From Rhizobium sp. Root482 (GTDB lineage Bacteria; Pseudomonadota; Alphaproteobacteria; Rhizobiales; Rhizobiaceae): a DNA stretch of 64,000 nucleotides. The DNA is taken from assembly GCF_001426565.1 (NCBI RefSeq), contig NZ_LMFA01000001.1:271287-335286 (forward strand). Reading direction: 5' to 3'. A program made the translations under genes and the position numbers. The notes beneath the pieces are model-generated. The model was given only the letters and a program-made list of their open reading frames with translations, was not told the DNA's origin and ran no database searches. Below, in pieces: positions 18,514 to 27,649 of this stretch. Position 1 is the stretch's first letter. Each line of letters opens with the position of its first letter.

Positions 18514-19203
18514 CTATCTGAGCCAGGTGTCGTAGTCCGAGACCAAGAGGTGGCTCGGGCGGGTATCTTCCTGGATGGTGGAAAAGCGGCCGACGGGCTC
18601 GCGGAAATAATTGTCGGTCAGGTCGTCGTTGACGGTGGATACCTCGCCCATCAGCACATCGGCGCCCTCGGCCCAGAAGGCATACCAGTTTCCCGGCAGA
18701 AGGGTGACGCTTTCACCGGGCGAAAGTTTGAGGAAGGCACCGGCCTTCAAGGTCCTGAGCCGGGCGTCGCTCGCGACATGGACATCGCTTTCCCCATCGA
18801 CCGCGCCATCGGGCAGAGAATTGTACATCTGCAGCACGAGCGTGCCGCCGCCGCGATTGATGATATCCTCGGTCTTGACCGCATGCCGGTGCAGCGGATT
18901 GACCTGGTCCCTGGCGGTGATCATCAGCTTTTCGGCATAGAGCATGCCGCGCCCTTCGCTCAGTGCCGCGACATTGCCGTTGCGCAGGGTGAAGAGCACG
19001 AGACCGAGTTCGTCGAAGCGGCCCTTGCCGTAGTCGGTGATATCCCAGCCGAGCCGGGCATCGCGGATGGCGGGCGCATCGGAAGCCGTCCGCGCCTGCA
19101 ATTCCTCCGGCGACCAATAGGCGAAAGGCGGCAGGACGAAGCCGTGCCGGCGCATGAAGGCCTCGCTTCGCTCGATAATGGCATTGACGTCGCTGCGCAG
19201 CAT
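18514..19203 (-). CDS. D-lyxose/D-mannose ketol-isomerase family protein
   Basis: A 229-residue cupin-type sugar isomerase of the YdaE/EcSI D-lyxose isomerase family. The metal-binding histidines sit in VNPLHRHAVKTED (about 92-104), with a further Glu and His in the barrel; GNWYAFWAEGADVLMGEVSTVNDD is the family's second conserved block. Family members interconvert D-lyxose/D-xylulose and D-mannose/D-fructose. Following the beta-mannosidase gene by 10 bases, it most simply converts released mannose to fructose. ATG 19203 is preceded by a weak GGGA. Confidence 0.9.
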   Translation of the reverse strand: MLRSDVNAIIERSEAFMRRHGFVLPPFAYWSPEELQARTASDAPAIRDARLGWDITDYGKGRFDELGLVLFTLRNGNVAALSEGRGMLYAEKLMITARDQVNPLHRHAVKTEDIINRGGGTLVLQMYNSLPDGAVDGESDVHVASDARLRTLKAGAFLKLSPGESVTLLPGNWYAFWAEGADVLMGEVSTVNDDLTDNYFREPVGRFSTIQEDTRPSHLLVSDYDTWLR

Positions 19204-19213
19204 CAGATTTTCC

Positions 19214-21670
19214 CTATCCGTTGCCCTGACAGGATTGCAGATCATAGGCCGTGAAGACCGGAGAGGCCCCCAAAGCCAGCGGCAGCTTGGGCGTAAATTC
19301 CACGGTGCGGCTTTCGCCCGCCGTCAAATCGATGACATTGTCCGAATAGCGGCCTTCGACATCCGCCTCGATGACGGCATGCAGGGCCAGTCCCGTTGCC
19401 GAAATCGTCACTTCGAAGACACCGTCCCCCCTGAGCGCTGCCGAAAGGGAAAGGCCGGAGGGATTGAGGTCGAGCGCCTTGTAGGTGCCCGCGACATGAT
19501 GCCCCTCGCCGCGCATGCCGTTCGATGCCTCGAAGGACCAGAAAAGAACTTCACCCTTGCCGATATCGGATGCGGCGATCGTCATCAGCGTGGCGGCGCG
19601 ATCTGGGCTGCAGGTTCCGGCAGCGGCCGTCAGCGGCTGCCGTTCGCCTGTGAGCGTGACGAGGAAGGTCTGCAGCTCAACGGTGACCGGTTCGGCCGTG
19701 TCATTGACCATCGAGAAGGCGATCTCGCCATCATCGGTAGACGGAATGGCGGCCACGGCGACCGGCTGGAAGAATCGGCGCGCCATGTAGTGCAAGGCCT
19801 TCCAGTTACCGCCATAGTCGAGGCTCGCCCAGGAGGCGACCGGCCAGGTATCGTTGAGCTGCCAGTAGAGCGTGCCCATGCAATGAGGTTTCAGCGAGCG
19901 CCAGTAATCGACGGCGGTCCTGATGGCCAACCCCTGCTGGATCTGGCTCAGATAGACGAAGCTCGAAAAATCCTTCGGGAAGCGGAAATAGCGGAACATG
20001 GTGGCCGCGATACGCTCATTGCCGCCGGCATTCTTCTGATGGGCCTCCATCACCGGCGAGGCGATATTCAAATCCTTCTGCCCGGCGAATTGCCTGATGA
20101 TCGGCATCGATGTGTAGGACTGGAAGCCGAATTCCGAGCAGAAGCGCGGGCGCACGCTGCGGTAATTGTCGAAGCTCTTGTTCTCGTGCCAGACGGACCA
20201 GTAGTGCATATCGCCGGCCCCGTCGGCATGCCAGGCGTCGCCGAAATCGAGCGGTCCCACGGAGGGGCTCGACGGCCACCAGATCGCCTCGGGTGCTGCT
20301 GCCCTGATACCGGTCTCGATCGTCCGGTTGAGACGGTCATAGGAGACGAGATAGCGGTCGCGGTCCTTGCGGCTCTCGTCGAACCAGGTGAGAGCGCCCA
20401 CCAACTCGTTGTCACCGCACCAGAGCACGATCGAGGGATGCGAGGAGAGACGCCTGACCTGATAATCGACCTCCTCCGTGACATTTTCCAGAAAGTCCGG
20501 CGTCGAGGGATAGAGATTGCAGGCGAACATGAAATCCTGCCAGACCATCAGGCCCAGCCGGTCGCAAAGATCGTAGAACCAGTCGGGCTCATAGAAGCCG
20601 CCGCCCCAGATGCGGATCATGTTCATATTGGCATCTACGGCCGAGCGCAGCAGATCCTCGACGCTCTCGCGGCTCACCCGTGACATCAAGGCATCGGCCG
20701 GTATCCAGTTGGCACCGCGGCAGAAAATTTCGCGGCCATTGACGCGGAATGCAAAGCGGCTGCCGGCCTCGTCCGGATCGGTCAGAAGTTCGACGGTGCG
20801 AAAACCGATCTGGCGAGTGACGCTCTCGCCGGCTACGGTGACGACAAGCTTGGAAAGCGCCTGATCGCCGCTGCCCGCCGGCCACCAAAGCTTGGGATTT
20901 TCGACCCTGAAGACATGGGTAGTGCGGGTCTCGCCGGGATTGACGGCGCAATCGAGGCGATCACTCTGCCCATCGAGCGAGAGGTCGAGACTGGCAACGC
21001 CGGGCTCTTCGGCAAAGAGCGTCACGGTGACCTGAAGACCGATGGCGCCGCCGGCGAGCGGCACTTGGCGCGTGGTCACATGCTCTATGCGGGCGGCGGC
21101 AAGCCTCTTCAGCGAAATGGTGCCGTAAATGCCGAGCGGCGCGATGGCGATGTTCCAGTCCCAGCCGAAATGGCATTGCGGCTTGCGCAGCATATTGCCG
21201 TTGGCAATCGGCGAATTGCCGGTCGAATAGGGAATGTAGAAGGGCTGCTTAGCCTGCGTTTCCGCCGCCGCTGTGACCGACGAGCGCAGGATGATGCGAA
21301 GCCTGTTTTCGCCCGCCTTCAGGAACCGGCCGACATCCGGCCGGTAGCGCCGGAAACAATTGTCGGCTTCGAGTACCAGATGCTTATTGACATAGACTTC
21401 GGCGACCGTATCGAGGCTTTCGATATCGAGATACCAGCTGCCGGACAGATCGGCGCCGTCGATATGGACCGTCCGCGCGAGCTGCCAATCCCTGTGTGCC
21501 ACCCATTGCACGTCGTCTTCGTTGCGGCCGGCATAGGGATCGGCGATCACGCCAGCCGCCTGCAGCGCGCTATGGACGTCGCCGGGAACGGCGATCGTCA
21601 GTTCATGGCTCTGGTCGGTCGTGGCAAGTTGCCAGGTGCCCGAGAGGTCGATGGCGGTGGCGATATTCAT
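19214..21670 (-). CDS. Beta-mannosidase, glycoside hydrolase family 2
   Basis: An 818-residue GH2 enzyme that hydrolyses terminal beta-mannosides. Domains in order: sugar-binding jelly roll (about 1-170, with [18 protein letters not shown]), immunoglobulin-like sandwich (about 180-285), catalytic TIM barrel (about 290-600), and C-terminal beta domains. The acid/base E422 sits in the WCGDNEL motif and the nucleophile E513 in CSEFGFQ, the mannosidase pattern. No signal peptide, so it works on imported oligosaccharides, consistent with the ABC importer encoded upstream. The ATG at 21670 lacks a strong ribosome site; TTG at 21682 is an alternative. Confidence 0.93.
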   Translation of the reverse strand: MNIATAIDLSGTWQLATTDQSHELTIAVPGDVHSALQAAGVIADPYAGRNEDDVQWVAHRDWQLARTVHIDGADLSGSWYLDIESLDTVAEVYVNKHLVLEADNCFRRYRPDVGRFLKAGENRLRIILRSSVTAAAETQAKQPFYIPYSTGNSPIANGNMLRKPQCHFGWDWNIAIAPLGIYGTISLKRLAAARIEHVTTRQVPLAGGAIGLQVTVTLFAEEPGVASLDLSLDGQSDRLDCAVNPGETRTTHVFRVENPKLWWPAGSGDQALSKLVVTVAGESVTRQIGFRTVELLTDPDEAGSRFAFRVNGREIFCRGANWIPADALMSRVSRESVEDLLRSAVDANMNMIRIWGGGFYEPDWFYDLCDRLGLMVWQDFMFACNLYPSTPDFLENVTEEVDYQVRRLSSHPSIVLWCGDNELVGALTWFDESRKDRDRYLVSYDRLNRTIETGIRAAAPEAIWWPSSPSVGPLDFGDAWHADGAGDMHYWSVWHENKSFDNYRSVRPRFCSEFGFQSYTSMPIIRQFAGQKDLNIASPVMEAHQKNAGGNERIAATMFRYFRFPKDFSSFVYLSQIQQGLAIRTAVDYWRSLKPHCMGTLYWQLNDTWPVASWASLDYGGNWKALHYMARRFFQPVAVAAIPSTDDGEIAFSMVNDTAEPVTVELQTFLVTLTGERQPLTAAAGTCSPDRAATLMTIAASDIGKGEVLFWSFEASNGMRGEGHHVAGTYKALDLNPSGLSLSAALRGDGVFEVTISATGLALHAVIEADVEGRYSDNVIDLTAGESRTVEFTPKLPLALGASPVFTAYDLQSCQGNG

Positions 21671-21706
21671 GCGAGATACCAATTTGCTTCGATGTGCGGG
21701 GCTTTT

Positions 21707-21739
21707 ACCCCCCTGTCCCTCCGGGACATCTCCCCCACG
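21707..21739. repeat. Partial copy of the CCCCCTCTGTCCCT palindromic element
   Basis: ACCCCCCTGTCCCTCCGGGA followed by CATCTCCCCC matches the left half of the elements at 44431-44594 and 46859-47003. It lies in the 83-base gap between the ATPase and beta-mannosidase genes of the same operon. Only one arm is present, so it looks like a decayed or truncated copy. Confidence 0.7.
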
Positions 21740-21753
21740 GACTAACTGGGCGA

Positions 21754-22845
21754 CTAAACCCTATTCTCCGTCACCGCGTCGAAGACCGAGGCCATCGACA
21801 TGTCGAAGCCGAGCTTGAGGGCGGTGCCGGGCGCATAGCGACGTGCGCCGGCGATGCGGACCGACATGGTCTGGCCGGCAAGCTTCAGCCAGAGCAGATT
21901 ATCGGCACCCATCGGCTCCTCGATATCGACGACCGCGTCATGCTCCTCGGAACCGGGAACGCTCTCGTCGACCTTCACATGCTCCGGGCGGACGCCGAGC
22001 ACGACCTTTCGGCCGGTTTCCAGCGGCCCGCGCGCCGGATAGCTCTCCATGCCGAAATCGACGCCATTGACGGCGATCACCTTGCGGCCGCCCCGGTCAG
22101 CGATCTCGCCGCGGAAGAAATTCATCGACGGCGAACCGATGAAGCCGGCAACGAAGAGATTTTCCGGAAAATTGTAGATCGTCATCGGATCGGCAAGCTG
22201 CTGGATGACGCCGCTCTTCATCACCGCGATCCGGTCGGCCAGCGTCAGGGCTTCGATCTGGTCATGGGTGACGTAGATCATGGTGTTCTTCAGTGACTGG
22301 TGCAGCCGCTTGATTTCGACTCGCAGTTCCGAGCGCAGCTTGGCGTCGAGATTGGACAGCGGCTCGTCGAACAGGAAGACATCGACGTCGCGCACCAAGG
22401 CCCGGCCGATCGCCACGCGCTGGCGCTGGCCGCCGGAAAGCTCGGACGGCTTGCGCTTGAGGAGCGGCTGGATCTGCAGGATTTCGGCCGCCCGCGCCAC
22501 CCGCTTGTCGATCTCGCTCTGCGGCAGCTTGGCGACCTTGAGGCCAAAGGACAGGTTTCCCTCCACCGTCATCTGCGGATAGAGCGCGTAGGACTGGAAC
22601 ACCATCCCGATGCCCCGGTCCTTGGGCTCTTCCCAGGTGACATTCTTCTCCTTGATGAAGATCTGGCCGTCCGAGACGTCGAGAAGTCCGGCGATGCAAT
22701 TGAGAAGCGTCGACTTTCCGCAACCGGAAGACCCGAGCAGGACGAGGAACTCACCGTCCCTGACATCGAGATTGAGGGTCTTGAGAACGGTGACCGCACC
22801 GAAGTTCAACGACAGGTCCCTGACCGATACGCTGTTGCTGGTCAT
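21754..22845 (-). CDS. Sugar ABC transporter ATPase (MsmK/UgpC family)
   Basis: A 363-residue CUT1-type ATPase. Walker A (GSSGCGKST, about 38-46), signature ([15 protein letters not shown]), Walker B ([14 protein letters not shown]) and H-loop ([10 protein letters not shown]) are intact. The C-terminal OB-fold/TOBE regulatory region (about 240-363) is full length and includes GVRPEHV. It energises the import of an oligosaccharide, presumably a mannoside, together with the two permeases and receptor encoded upstream. Four bases separate it from the MalG-like permease gene. Confidence 0.94.
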   Translation of the reverse strand: MTSNSVSVRDLSLNFGAVTVLKTLNLDVRDGEFLVLLGSSGCGKSTLLNCIAGLLDVSDGQIFIKEKNVTWEEPKDRGIGMVFQSYALYPQMTVEGNLSFGLKVAKLPQSEIDKRVARAAEILQIQPLLKRKPSELSGGQRQRVAIGRALVRDVDVFLFDEPLSNLDAKLRSELRVEIKRLHQSLKNTMIYVTHDQIEALTLADRIAVMKSGVIQQLADPMTIYNFPENLFVAGFIGSPSMNFFRGEIADRGGRKVIAVNGVDFGMESYPARGPLETGRKVVLGVRPEHVKVDESVPGSEEHDAVVDIEEPMGADNLLWLKLAGQTMSVRIAGARRYAPGTALKLGFDMSMASVFDAVTENRV

Positions 22846-22848
22846 GGC

Positions 22849-23787
22849 TTATCCTTTCACTGCGCCGGCGGCGATGCCCCGGACGAAAAGCCGTCCGGAG
22901 ACGAAATAGACGATCAGCGGCACGGCGCCGGTAAGAATGGTCGCGGCCATGTTGATATTGTATTCCTTCACGCCCTGGACCGAATTGACGATATTGTTGA
23001 GCTGCACGGTCATCGGATAATATTCCGGCCGCGTGAACACGACGCCGAGCAGGAAGTCGTTCCAGATGCCGGTGACCTGCAGGATCATCGCGACGACGAA
23101 GATCGGCAGCGACATGGGCAGCATGATCCTGAAATAGATCGTCCAGAATCCGGCGCCGTCGATGCGGGCAGCCTTGAACAATTCCTCCGGCAGTGCGCTG
23201 AAATAGTTGCGGAACAACAGCGTCAGGATCGGCATGCCGAAGATCGTATGGACAAGGATCAGGCCGGTAAGCGAACCGTAGAGGCCCATTTCACGCAGCA
23301 CGATGACGATCGGATAAATCATCACCTGATAGGGAATGAAGGCGCCGACGATGAGGATGGTGAAGAACAGGTCCGCGCCCTTGAACCGCCAGTTGGCCAG
23401 CGCATAGCCGTTGACCGAGGCGATCGCGATCGAGACGATGGTGGAGGGAATGGTGATGCGGACGGAATTCCAGAAGCCGCGCGACAGGCCTTCGCAATTG
23501 AGCCCCGTGCAGGCGCTCGCCCAGGCTTTTGCCCAGGGCTCGAAGGTGATCTCCATCGGCGGCGAGAAGATATTGCCGAGCCGGATTTCCGGCATGCCTT
23601 TCAGAGACGTGACCACCATGACGTAAAGTGGCAGAAGATAATAGGCCGCGGCGAAAATAAGGACGCCGTAGACCATGATGTTGCGGGAAGAAAAGAGCGG
23701 GCGGGGCTTTTTCCCGCGCGGGCCGGCGGCGGATTTTGCCGAGGTCGAGGTGATAGTCGAATGGTCGATCGATGCGGTGTCAGCCAC
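22849..23787 (-). CDS. Sugar ABC transporter permease, MalG-like
   Basis: A 312-residue inner-membrane permease of the CUT1 family with six predicted membrane segments. The ATPase-coupling EAA loop is recognisable near residue 190-215 (EELFKAARIDGAGFWTIYFRIMLP). A cytosolic Ser/Lys-rich N-terminal extension of about 30 residues precedes the first membrane helix. The GTG start at 23787 overlaps the upstream permease gene by eight bases, implying coupled translation. Confidence 0.93.
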   Translation of the reverse strand: MADTASIDHSTITSTSAKSAAGPRGKKPRPLFSSRNIMVYGVLIFAAAYYLLPLYVMVVTSLKGMPEIRLGNIFSPPMEITFEPWAKAWASACTGLNCEGLSRGFWNSVRITIPSTIVSIAIASVNGYALANWRFKGADLFFTILIVGAFIPYQVMIYPIVIVLREMGLYGSLTGLILVHTIFGMPILTLLFRNYFSALPEELFKAARIDGAGFWTIYFRIMLPMSLPIFVVAMILQVTGIWNDFLLGVVFTRPEYYPMTVQLNNIVNSVQGVKEYNINMAATILTGAVPLIVYFVSGRLFVRGIAAGAVKG

Positions 23788-24682
23788 GCTTGCGCCCTCC
23801 GAATTCGAGATAGGCCCAAGGCACGATGATGATGGCGACCGTGATCAGCATCATGGTCGAGGCGGCAAAGCCCTGGCCGAGATTCTGCGCCTGGAACATA
23901 TAGTCATAGACATATTTGGCTGGCACTTCCGACGCGATGCCCGGGCCACCGCTCGTCTGGGCGACGACGAGGTCATAGACCCGCACGATGCCGCTGGCGA
24001 CGATGACGAGCGTGGTGATGAACACCGCCCGCATCATCGGGATGATGATGAAGATATAGGTCTTCCACATCGGGATGCCATCGACGCGCGCCGCCTTCCA
24101 GATATCCTCGTCGATCCCGCGCAGGCCGGCCAGCATCAGGCACATGACGAGCCCGGTCCCCTGCCACAGCGCGGCGATCAGGATGCCGTAGATGACGATC
24201 TCCTGGTTGTAGAGTGGGTCGAAGGCAAAGCTGGTCCAGCCCAGCGAACGCACCACGGACTGCACGCCGAATTCCGGATTGAGGATCCATTGCCAGACGA
24301 GGCCCGTAACGATGAAGGACAGCGCGAAGGGATAAAGGAAGATCGTACGGAACGTGTTTTCGAACCGGATTTTCTGATCCATGAATGCCGCCAACACGAA
24401 ACCGATCGTCAGACTGAAAATGAGCGAAAACACGCCGTAGATCGCCAGATTCTCGATCGAGACCAGCCAGCGAGGTGCCGACCACAGACGTTCATATTGA
24501 TCCAGGCCAACGAATTTCATTCGCGGCAGGAGTTTTGAATTGGTGAAGGAATAGACGACCGTCCAGAGCGTGCCGCCGAGAAAGATGACCACGGCGGTCA
24601 GCATCATCGGAATGGAGGCAATCTTGGAATTGAGATTGCGCAGCAACTGGTTCGGCCGGCCGGCTTTCGCATGGCCCGTCAT
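23780..24682 (-). CDS. Sugar ABC transporter permease, MalF-like
   Basis: A 300-residue CUT1 permease with about six membrane segments and the EAA loop (DEDIWKAARVDGIPMWKTYIFIIIP, about 195-220). ATG 24682 is selected because GGGAGGA precedes it and homologous sequence starts here. A three-codon mini-frame (ATG-ACC-GAA-TGA at 24690-24679) overlaps this start and could couple translation. It follows the receptor gene after a 172-base gap with an mRNA hairpin. Confidence 0.93.
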   Translation of the reverse strand: MTGHAKAGRPNQLLRNLNSKIASIPMMLTAVVIFLGGTLWTVVYSFTNSKLLPRMKFVGLDQYERLWSAPRWLVSIENLAIYGVFSLIFSLTIGFVLAAFMDQKIRFENTFRTIFLYPFALSFIVTGLVWQWILNPEFGVQSVVRSLGWTSFAFDPLYNQEIVIYGILIAALWQGTGLVMCLMLAGLRGIDEDIWKAARVDGIPMWKTYIFIIIPMMRAVFITTLVIVASGIVRVYDLVVAQTSGGPGIASEVPAKYVYDYMFQAQNLGQGFAASTMMLITVAIIIVPWAYLEFGGRKRG

Positions 24683-24812
24683 TCGGTCATTCCTCCCTGA
24701 ATTGCGATCGTTGTCGCCGGCAAGGCCGCGCGTCCACCGCAATCCCGGCGCGGCCGGATATCCAGCTACGAACGACATTGCGATGTGATGAAACGCCTAG
24801 GCCCGGCGATGG

Positions 24813-24837
24813 ACCGGCTCCGCAAAGCGGAACCGGT
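24813..24837 (-). other. mRNA hairpin between receptor and permease genes
   Basis: ACCGGCTCCGC (24813-24823) pairs with GCGGAACCGGT (24827-24837) with one wobble and a 3-base loop, 18 bases after the receptor stop codon. No U-tract follows in the direction of transcription. Hairpins at this position commonly stabilise the abundant receptor message relative to the downstream permease message; that role is inferred. Confidence 0.6.
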
Positions 24838-24854
24838 TTTCGTCGAGAACCTGG

Positions 24855-26090
24855 TCAGTCGGCAGACCCGATGATGTCGGCAAAGCGCTTCTGCGCATCT
24901 TCCGGCGTCATGGAGGCATTGGCGAAGAACTCGGAGAAGAGGTCCTCCTTCTGCTTCTGGCTGTCGGCCGAAAGCAGCTGGTCCGTTCCCTGGATCACAT
25001 TGCCCTTTGCCAGGATATCGAGACCCTTCTTCATGCAATCGTTGGCGGCCGCGAGATCCACATCGCCGCGCACTGGCAGCGAGCCCTTCTTCAGGTTGAA
25101 GGCAACCTGGGTTGCCGGGCTGAGCAAGGTCGAGGCGAGCACTTCCTGGGCCTTCGACTTTTCCTCGTCCTCCAGGACAGGGAAATAGAAGGCATCGCCG
25201 CCGGTGGAAATCACTTCATTGACGCCGAGCCCCGGAAGGCAGGTGTAATCCTTGCCCGCCGTCTGGCCGGCCAGCTGGAATTCGCCCTGCGCCCAATCGC
25301 CCATGATCTGGCCGCCGGCCTTGCCGGTGATGACGAGATTGGTGGCCTGGTTCCAATCCTGGACATTGCTGCCCTTGGCCATCTTGCGGGCATCGTCCGC
25401 GGCCTTGAAGACCTTGGCGATTTCGGGACCGGCGGCCACTTCCGCATCCTTGTCGCCGAATACCTTGTTGAAGACGTCCTTGCCGGCGATCGCCACCATC
25501 AGCACGTCGAAGGCACCTGCGGACTGCCATGGCTGGCCGCCGACAGCGAGCGGGATGATGCCTGCCTTTTCGAGCGCCGGAGCCGCCGCGACAAATTCGT
25601 CCCAGTTCTTCGGCACGTCGACGCCAGCCTTCTCGAAGGCCGCATTCGACAACCATAGCCATTGCCAGGAATGAATATTGACCGGCGCGCAATAGATCTT
25701 GCCGTCGATCGTGCAACTGTCGAGCAAGCTCGAAGGCTTGATGATGTCCTTCCAGTTTTCCCTGGTGGCGACATCTGTGAGGTCACGCATCAGGCCAGCC
25801 TCAACCAGCTCCTCGGCTTGGCGGCCATGGTTGAACTGGGTGGCACCCATCGGATCGCCGCCGGTGATGCGGCTGACCATGATCGGCCGCGCGGTTCCAC
25901 CCGCACCGGCGATGGCGCCGTCGATCCACTTGTTTCCGGTGGCATTGAATGCTTTGGCAAGCTCGGCGACGGCCGCGGCCTCACCGCCGGACGTCCACCA
26001 ATGGGTCACTTCCAGTTCGGCAGCCTTTGCCATTCCGAGCGGAAGCACGACACCTGCTGCCAGGACGGCAGCCAACAAACGCGATTTCAT
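24855..26090 (-). CDS. Sugar ABC transporter periplasmic binding protein
   Basis: A 411-residue CUT1-type receptor of the MalE-like cluster B/D. A Sec signal peptide (about 1-23, ending AKA) is followed by the ELEVTHWWTSGGEAAAV opening typical of glucose/oligosaccharide receptors in Rhizobiales (similar in style to the 4-carboxy-sugar and glucose/mannose GtsA group). Two cysteine pairs may form disulphides. First gene of the nine-gene operon with AGGAG upstream of the ATG. The GH2 beta-mannosidase and mannose isomerase in the same operon point to a beta-mannoside or mannose ligand. Confidence 0.93.
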   Translation of the reverse strand: MKSRLLAAVLAAGVVLPLGMAKAAELEVTHWWTSGGEAAAVAELAKAFNATGNKWIDGAIAGAGGTARPIMVSRITGGDPMGATQFNHGRQAEELVEAGLMRDLTDVATRENWKDIIKPSSLLDSCTIDGKIYCAPVNIHSWQWLWLSNAAFEKAGVDVPKNWDEFVAAAPALEKAGIIPLAVGGQPWQSAGAFDVLMVAIAGKDVFNKVFGDKDAEVAAGPEIAKVFKAADDARKMAKGSNVQDWNQATNLVITGKAGGQIMGDWAQGEFQLAGQTAGKDYTCLPGLGVNEVISTGGDAFYFPVLEDEEKSKAQEVLASTLLSPATQVAFNLKKGSLPVRGDVDLAAANDCMKKGLDILAKGNVIQGTDQLLSADSQKQKEDLFSEFFANASMTPEDAQKRFADIIGSAD

Positions 26091-26538
26091 GAGTTCTCCT
26101 CCCTCACTGTAACGTTACCGTAAAAACTTAATTCAATCGATTTGGAGACGCAACAGCCGGCGGGTGGAATTTTTCGGTAAAATGAAAAACGCCATCACGA
26201 GACCAGCGTATTTCATCAGCATGCGAACACAGCACGGAATTAACATACTGATATATAAGTATTATTTTATCACCCTTTATACTTTCGTCGAAATCAGAAA
26301 TCCTGTCCGCGGGGCGCATTGCGCATCTCCGAGCTGTGGAACAGTAAAAAATGTGAGCCATCACACGCGGATATCACTCGGAAAAACCACCTGTATCGTT
26401 ACAGGTTTTCATTGCCAGCATTGGCAACCTGCGGATATCAATGTCGGCGAAATCATATATAAGCGCAAAAAAGGCCAGGGATGGCCACTCCAGGCCATTA
26501 CAGCCCTTGCGGCGCCAGCGCCTGAACCTGGGAAAGCG
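26091..26538. promoter_or_regulatory. Divergent control region of the sugar operon, with candidate LacI operator
   Basis: A 448-base gene-free spacer, AT-rich between 26200 and 26480, between the divergent receptor and LacI-family regulator genes. A perfect 10-base palindrome with a central CG, GTAACGTTAC (26109-26118), lies 18 bases ahead of the receptor start codon; the central CG is typical of LacI-family operators. Its position close to the start codon suits repression. No second perfect copy was found. Confidence 0.6.
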
Positions 26539-27579
26539 ATGAACGGCGACATGGACCAGAAGACCAAGCGCAGACAGACGGCGGCGGCATCCTCGCCGAA
26601 CGAGCGTCCGACCCTGAAAACCATAGCCTTCATGACCGGGCTCGGCATCACCACCGTTTCACGGGCATTGAAGGATGCGCCCGATATCGGCGCCGAGACC
26701 AAGGAGCGGGTCCGGCTGGTGGCCAGGCAGGTAGGCTACCAGCCCAACCGGGCGGGGGTCCGCCTGCGCACCGGCAAGACCAATGTCATCAGCCTCGTCC
26801 TGTCGCTGGAGGAAGAGGTGATGGGCCTGACGAGCCCGATCGTGGTCGGAATTTCCGAGGTCCTGGCGGAAACCCCCTACCATCTCGTCATCACCCCCTA
26901 TAGCTCGTCCAAGGACGCGCTTGCCCCGGTGCGCTACGTCCTCGACACCGGGGCCGCCGACGGCGTGATCATTTCGCGCACGGAGCCCAAGGACCCGCGC
27001 GTCGCGCTGATGATGGAGCGGGGCTTCCCCTTTGCCACCCACGGAAGGACGGATATGGGGCTGGCTCATCCCTATCACGACTTCGACAATGAAGGCTTTG
27101 CCTATGAGGCGGTCCGGCGCCTGGCCGAACTCGGGCGCCGGCGCATCGTGCTCTTGCAGCCGCCGCAGCACCTGACGTTCCACCGGCATATGCGCAAGGG
27201 CTTCGACAAGGGCATCCGCGATTTCGGCGTCGAGGCCGTGCCCTTCGGTGCCGTCGATATCGACAACAGCCTCGTGGAAATCCGCGCTGCCGTCGAAGCG
27301 CTGATGCGCTCACCGGAGGCGCCCGACGGTATCGTTTCGGGTTCGGGTGCAGGCTCGATCGCGGTGATCGCCGGGCTGGAAGCCGCCGGAAAGAAATTGC
27401 ATCAGGACGTCGATATGGTCTCGAAAGTACCGAGCGACTTTCTCACTTGGCTGCGGCCGGAGGTCATCACCATGCGGGAAGATATCCGCCGCGCCGGCCA
27501 GGAGCTTGCAAGGGCCGTCATCGCCCGCATAGCCGGCACGCCGGCGGAAGAGCTGCAGAGCCTGAGCCAGCCACTTTAG
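26539..27579 (+). CDS. LacI-family transcriptional regulator of the sugar operon
   Basis: A 346-residue LacI/GalR regulator. The helix-turn-helix is at about 21-45 (LKTIAFMTGLGITTVSRAL), followed by the hinge (about 65-75) and a periplasmic-binding-protein-like effector domain (about 80-340). The ATG at 26539 has GGGAAAG just ahead and places the HTH at the usual distance from the N-terminus with a short basic extension; an open frame extends to 26164 but covers the AT-rich promoter region. Divergent from and next to the nine-gene operon, which it most likely represses in the absence of a sugar ligand. Confidence 0.93.
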   Translation: MNGDMDQKTKRRQTAAASSPNERPTLKTIAFMTGLGITTVSRALKDAPDIGAETKERVRLVARQVGYQPNRAGVRLRTGKTNVISLVLSLEEEVMGLTSPIVVGISEVLAETPYHLVITPYSSSKDALAPVRYVLDTGAADGVIISRTEPKDPRVALMMERGFPFATHGRTDMGLAHPYHDFDNEGFAYEAVRRLAELGRRRIVLLQPPQHLTFHRHMRKGFDKGIRDFGVEAVPFGAVDIDNSLVEIRAAVEALMRSPEAPDGIVSGSGAGSIAVIAGLEAAGKKLHQDVDMVSKVPSDFLTWLRPEVITMREDIRRAGQELARAVIARIAGTPAEELQSLSQPL

Positions 27580-27596
27580 ACTCACCCTGATATGAG

Positions 27597-27626
27597 AACG
27601 CCGCGCGAAGCGATTCGCGCGGCGTT
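27597..27626. terminator. Bidirectional terminator hairpin between lacI-type gene and gnd
   Basis: Perfect 13-bp stem AACGCCGCGCGAA (27597-27609) / TTCGCGCGGCGTT (27614-27626) with a 4-base loop between two convergent genes. T/U-tracts are weak on both sides. Confidence 0.75.
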
Positions 27627-27649
27627 GCTGTTCATCGAATCAATGATGA

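Noticed and set aside
22300-23829. 509-residue plus-strand frame across the ABC ATPase and permease genes
   Set aside because: Shadow spanning two confirmed genes; no domain is readable.
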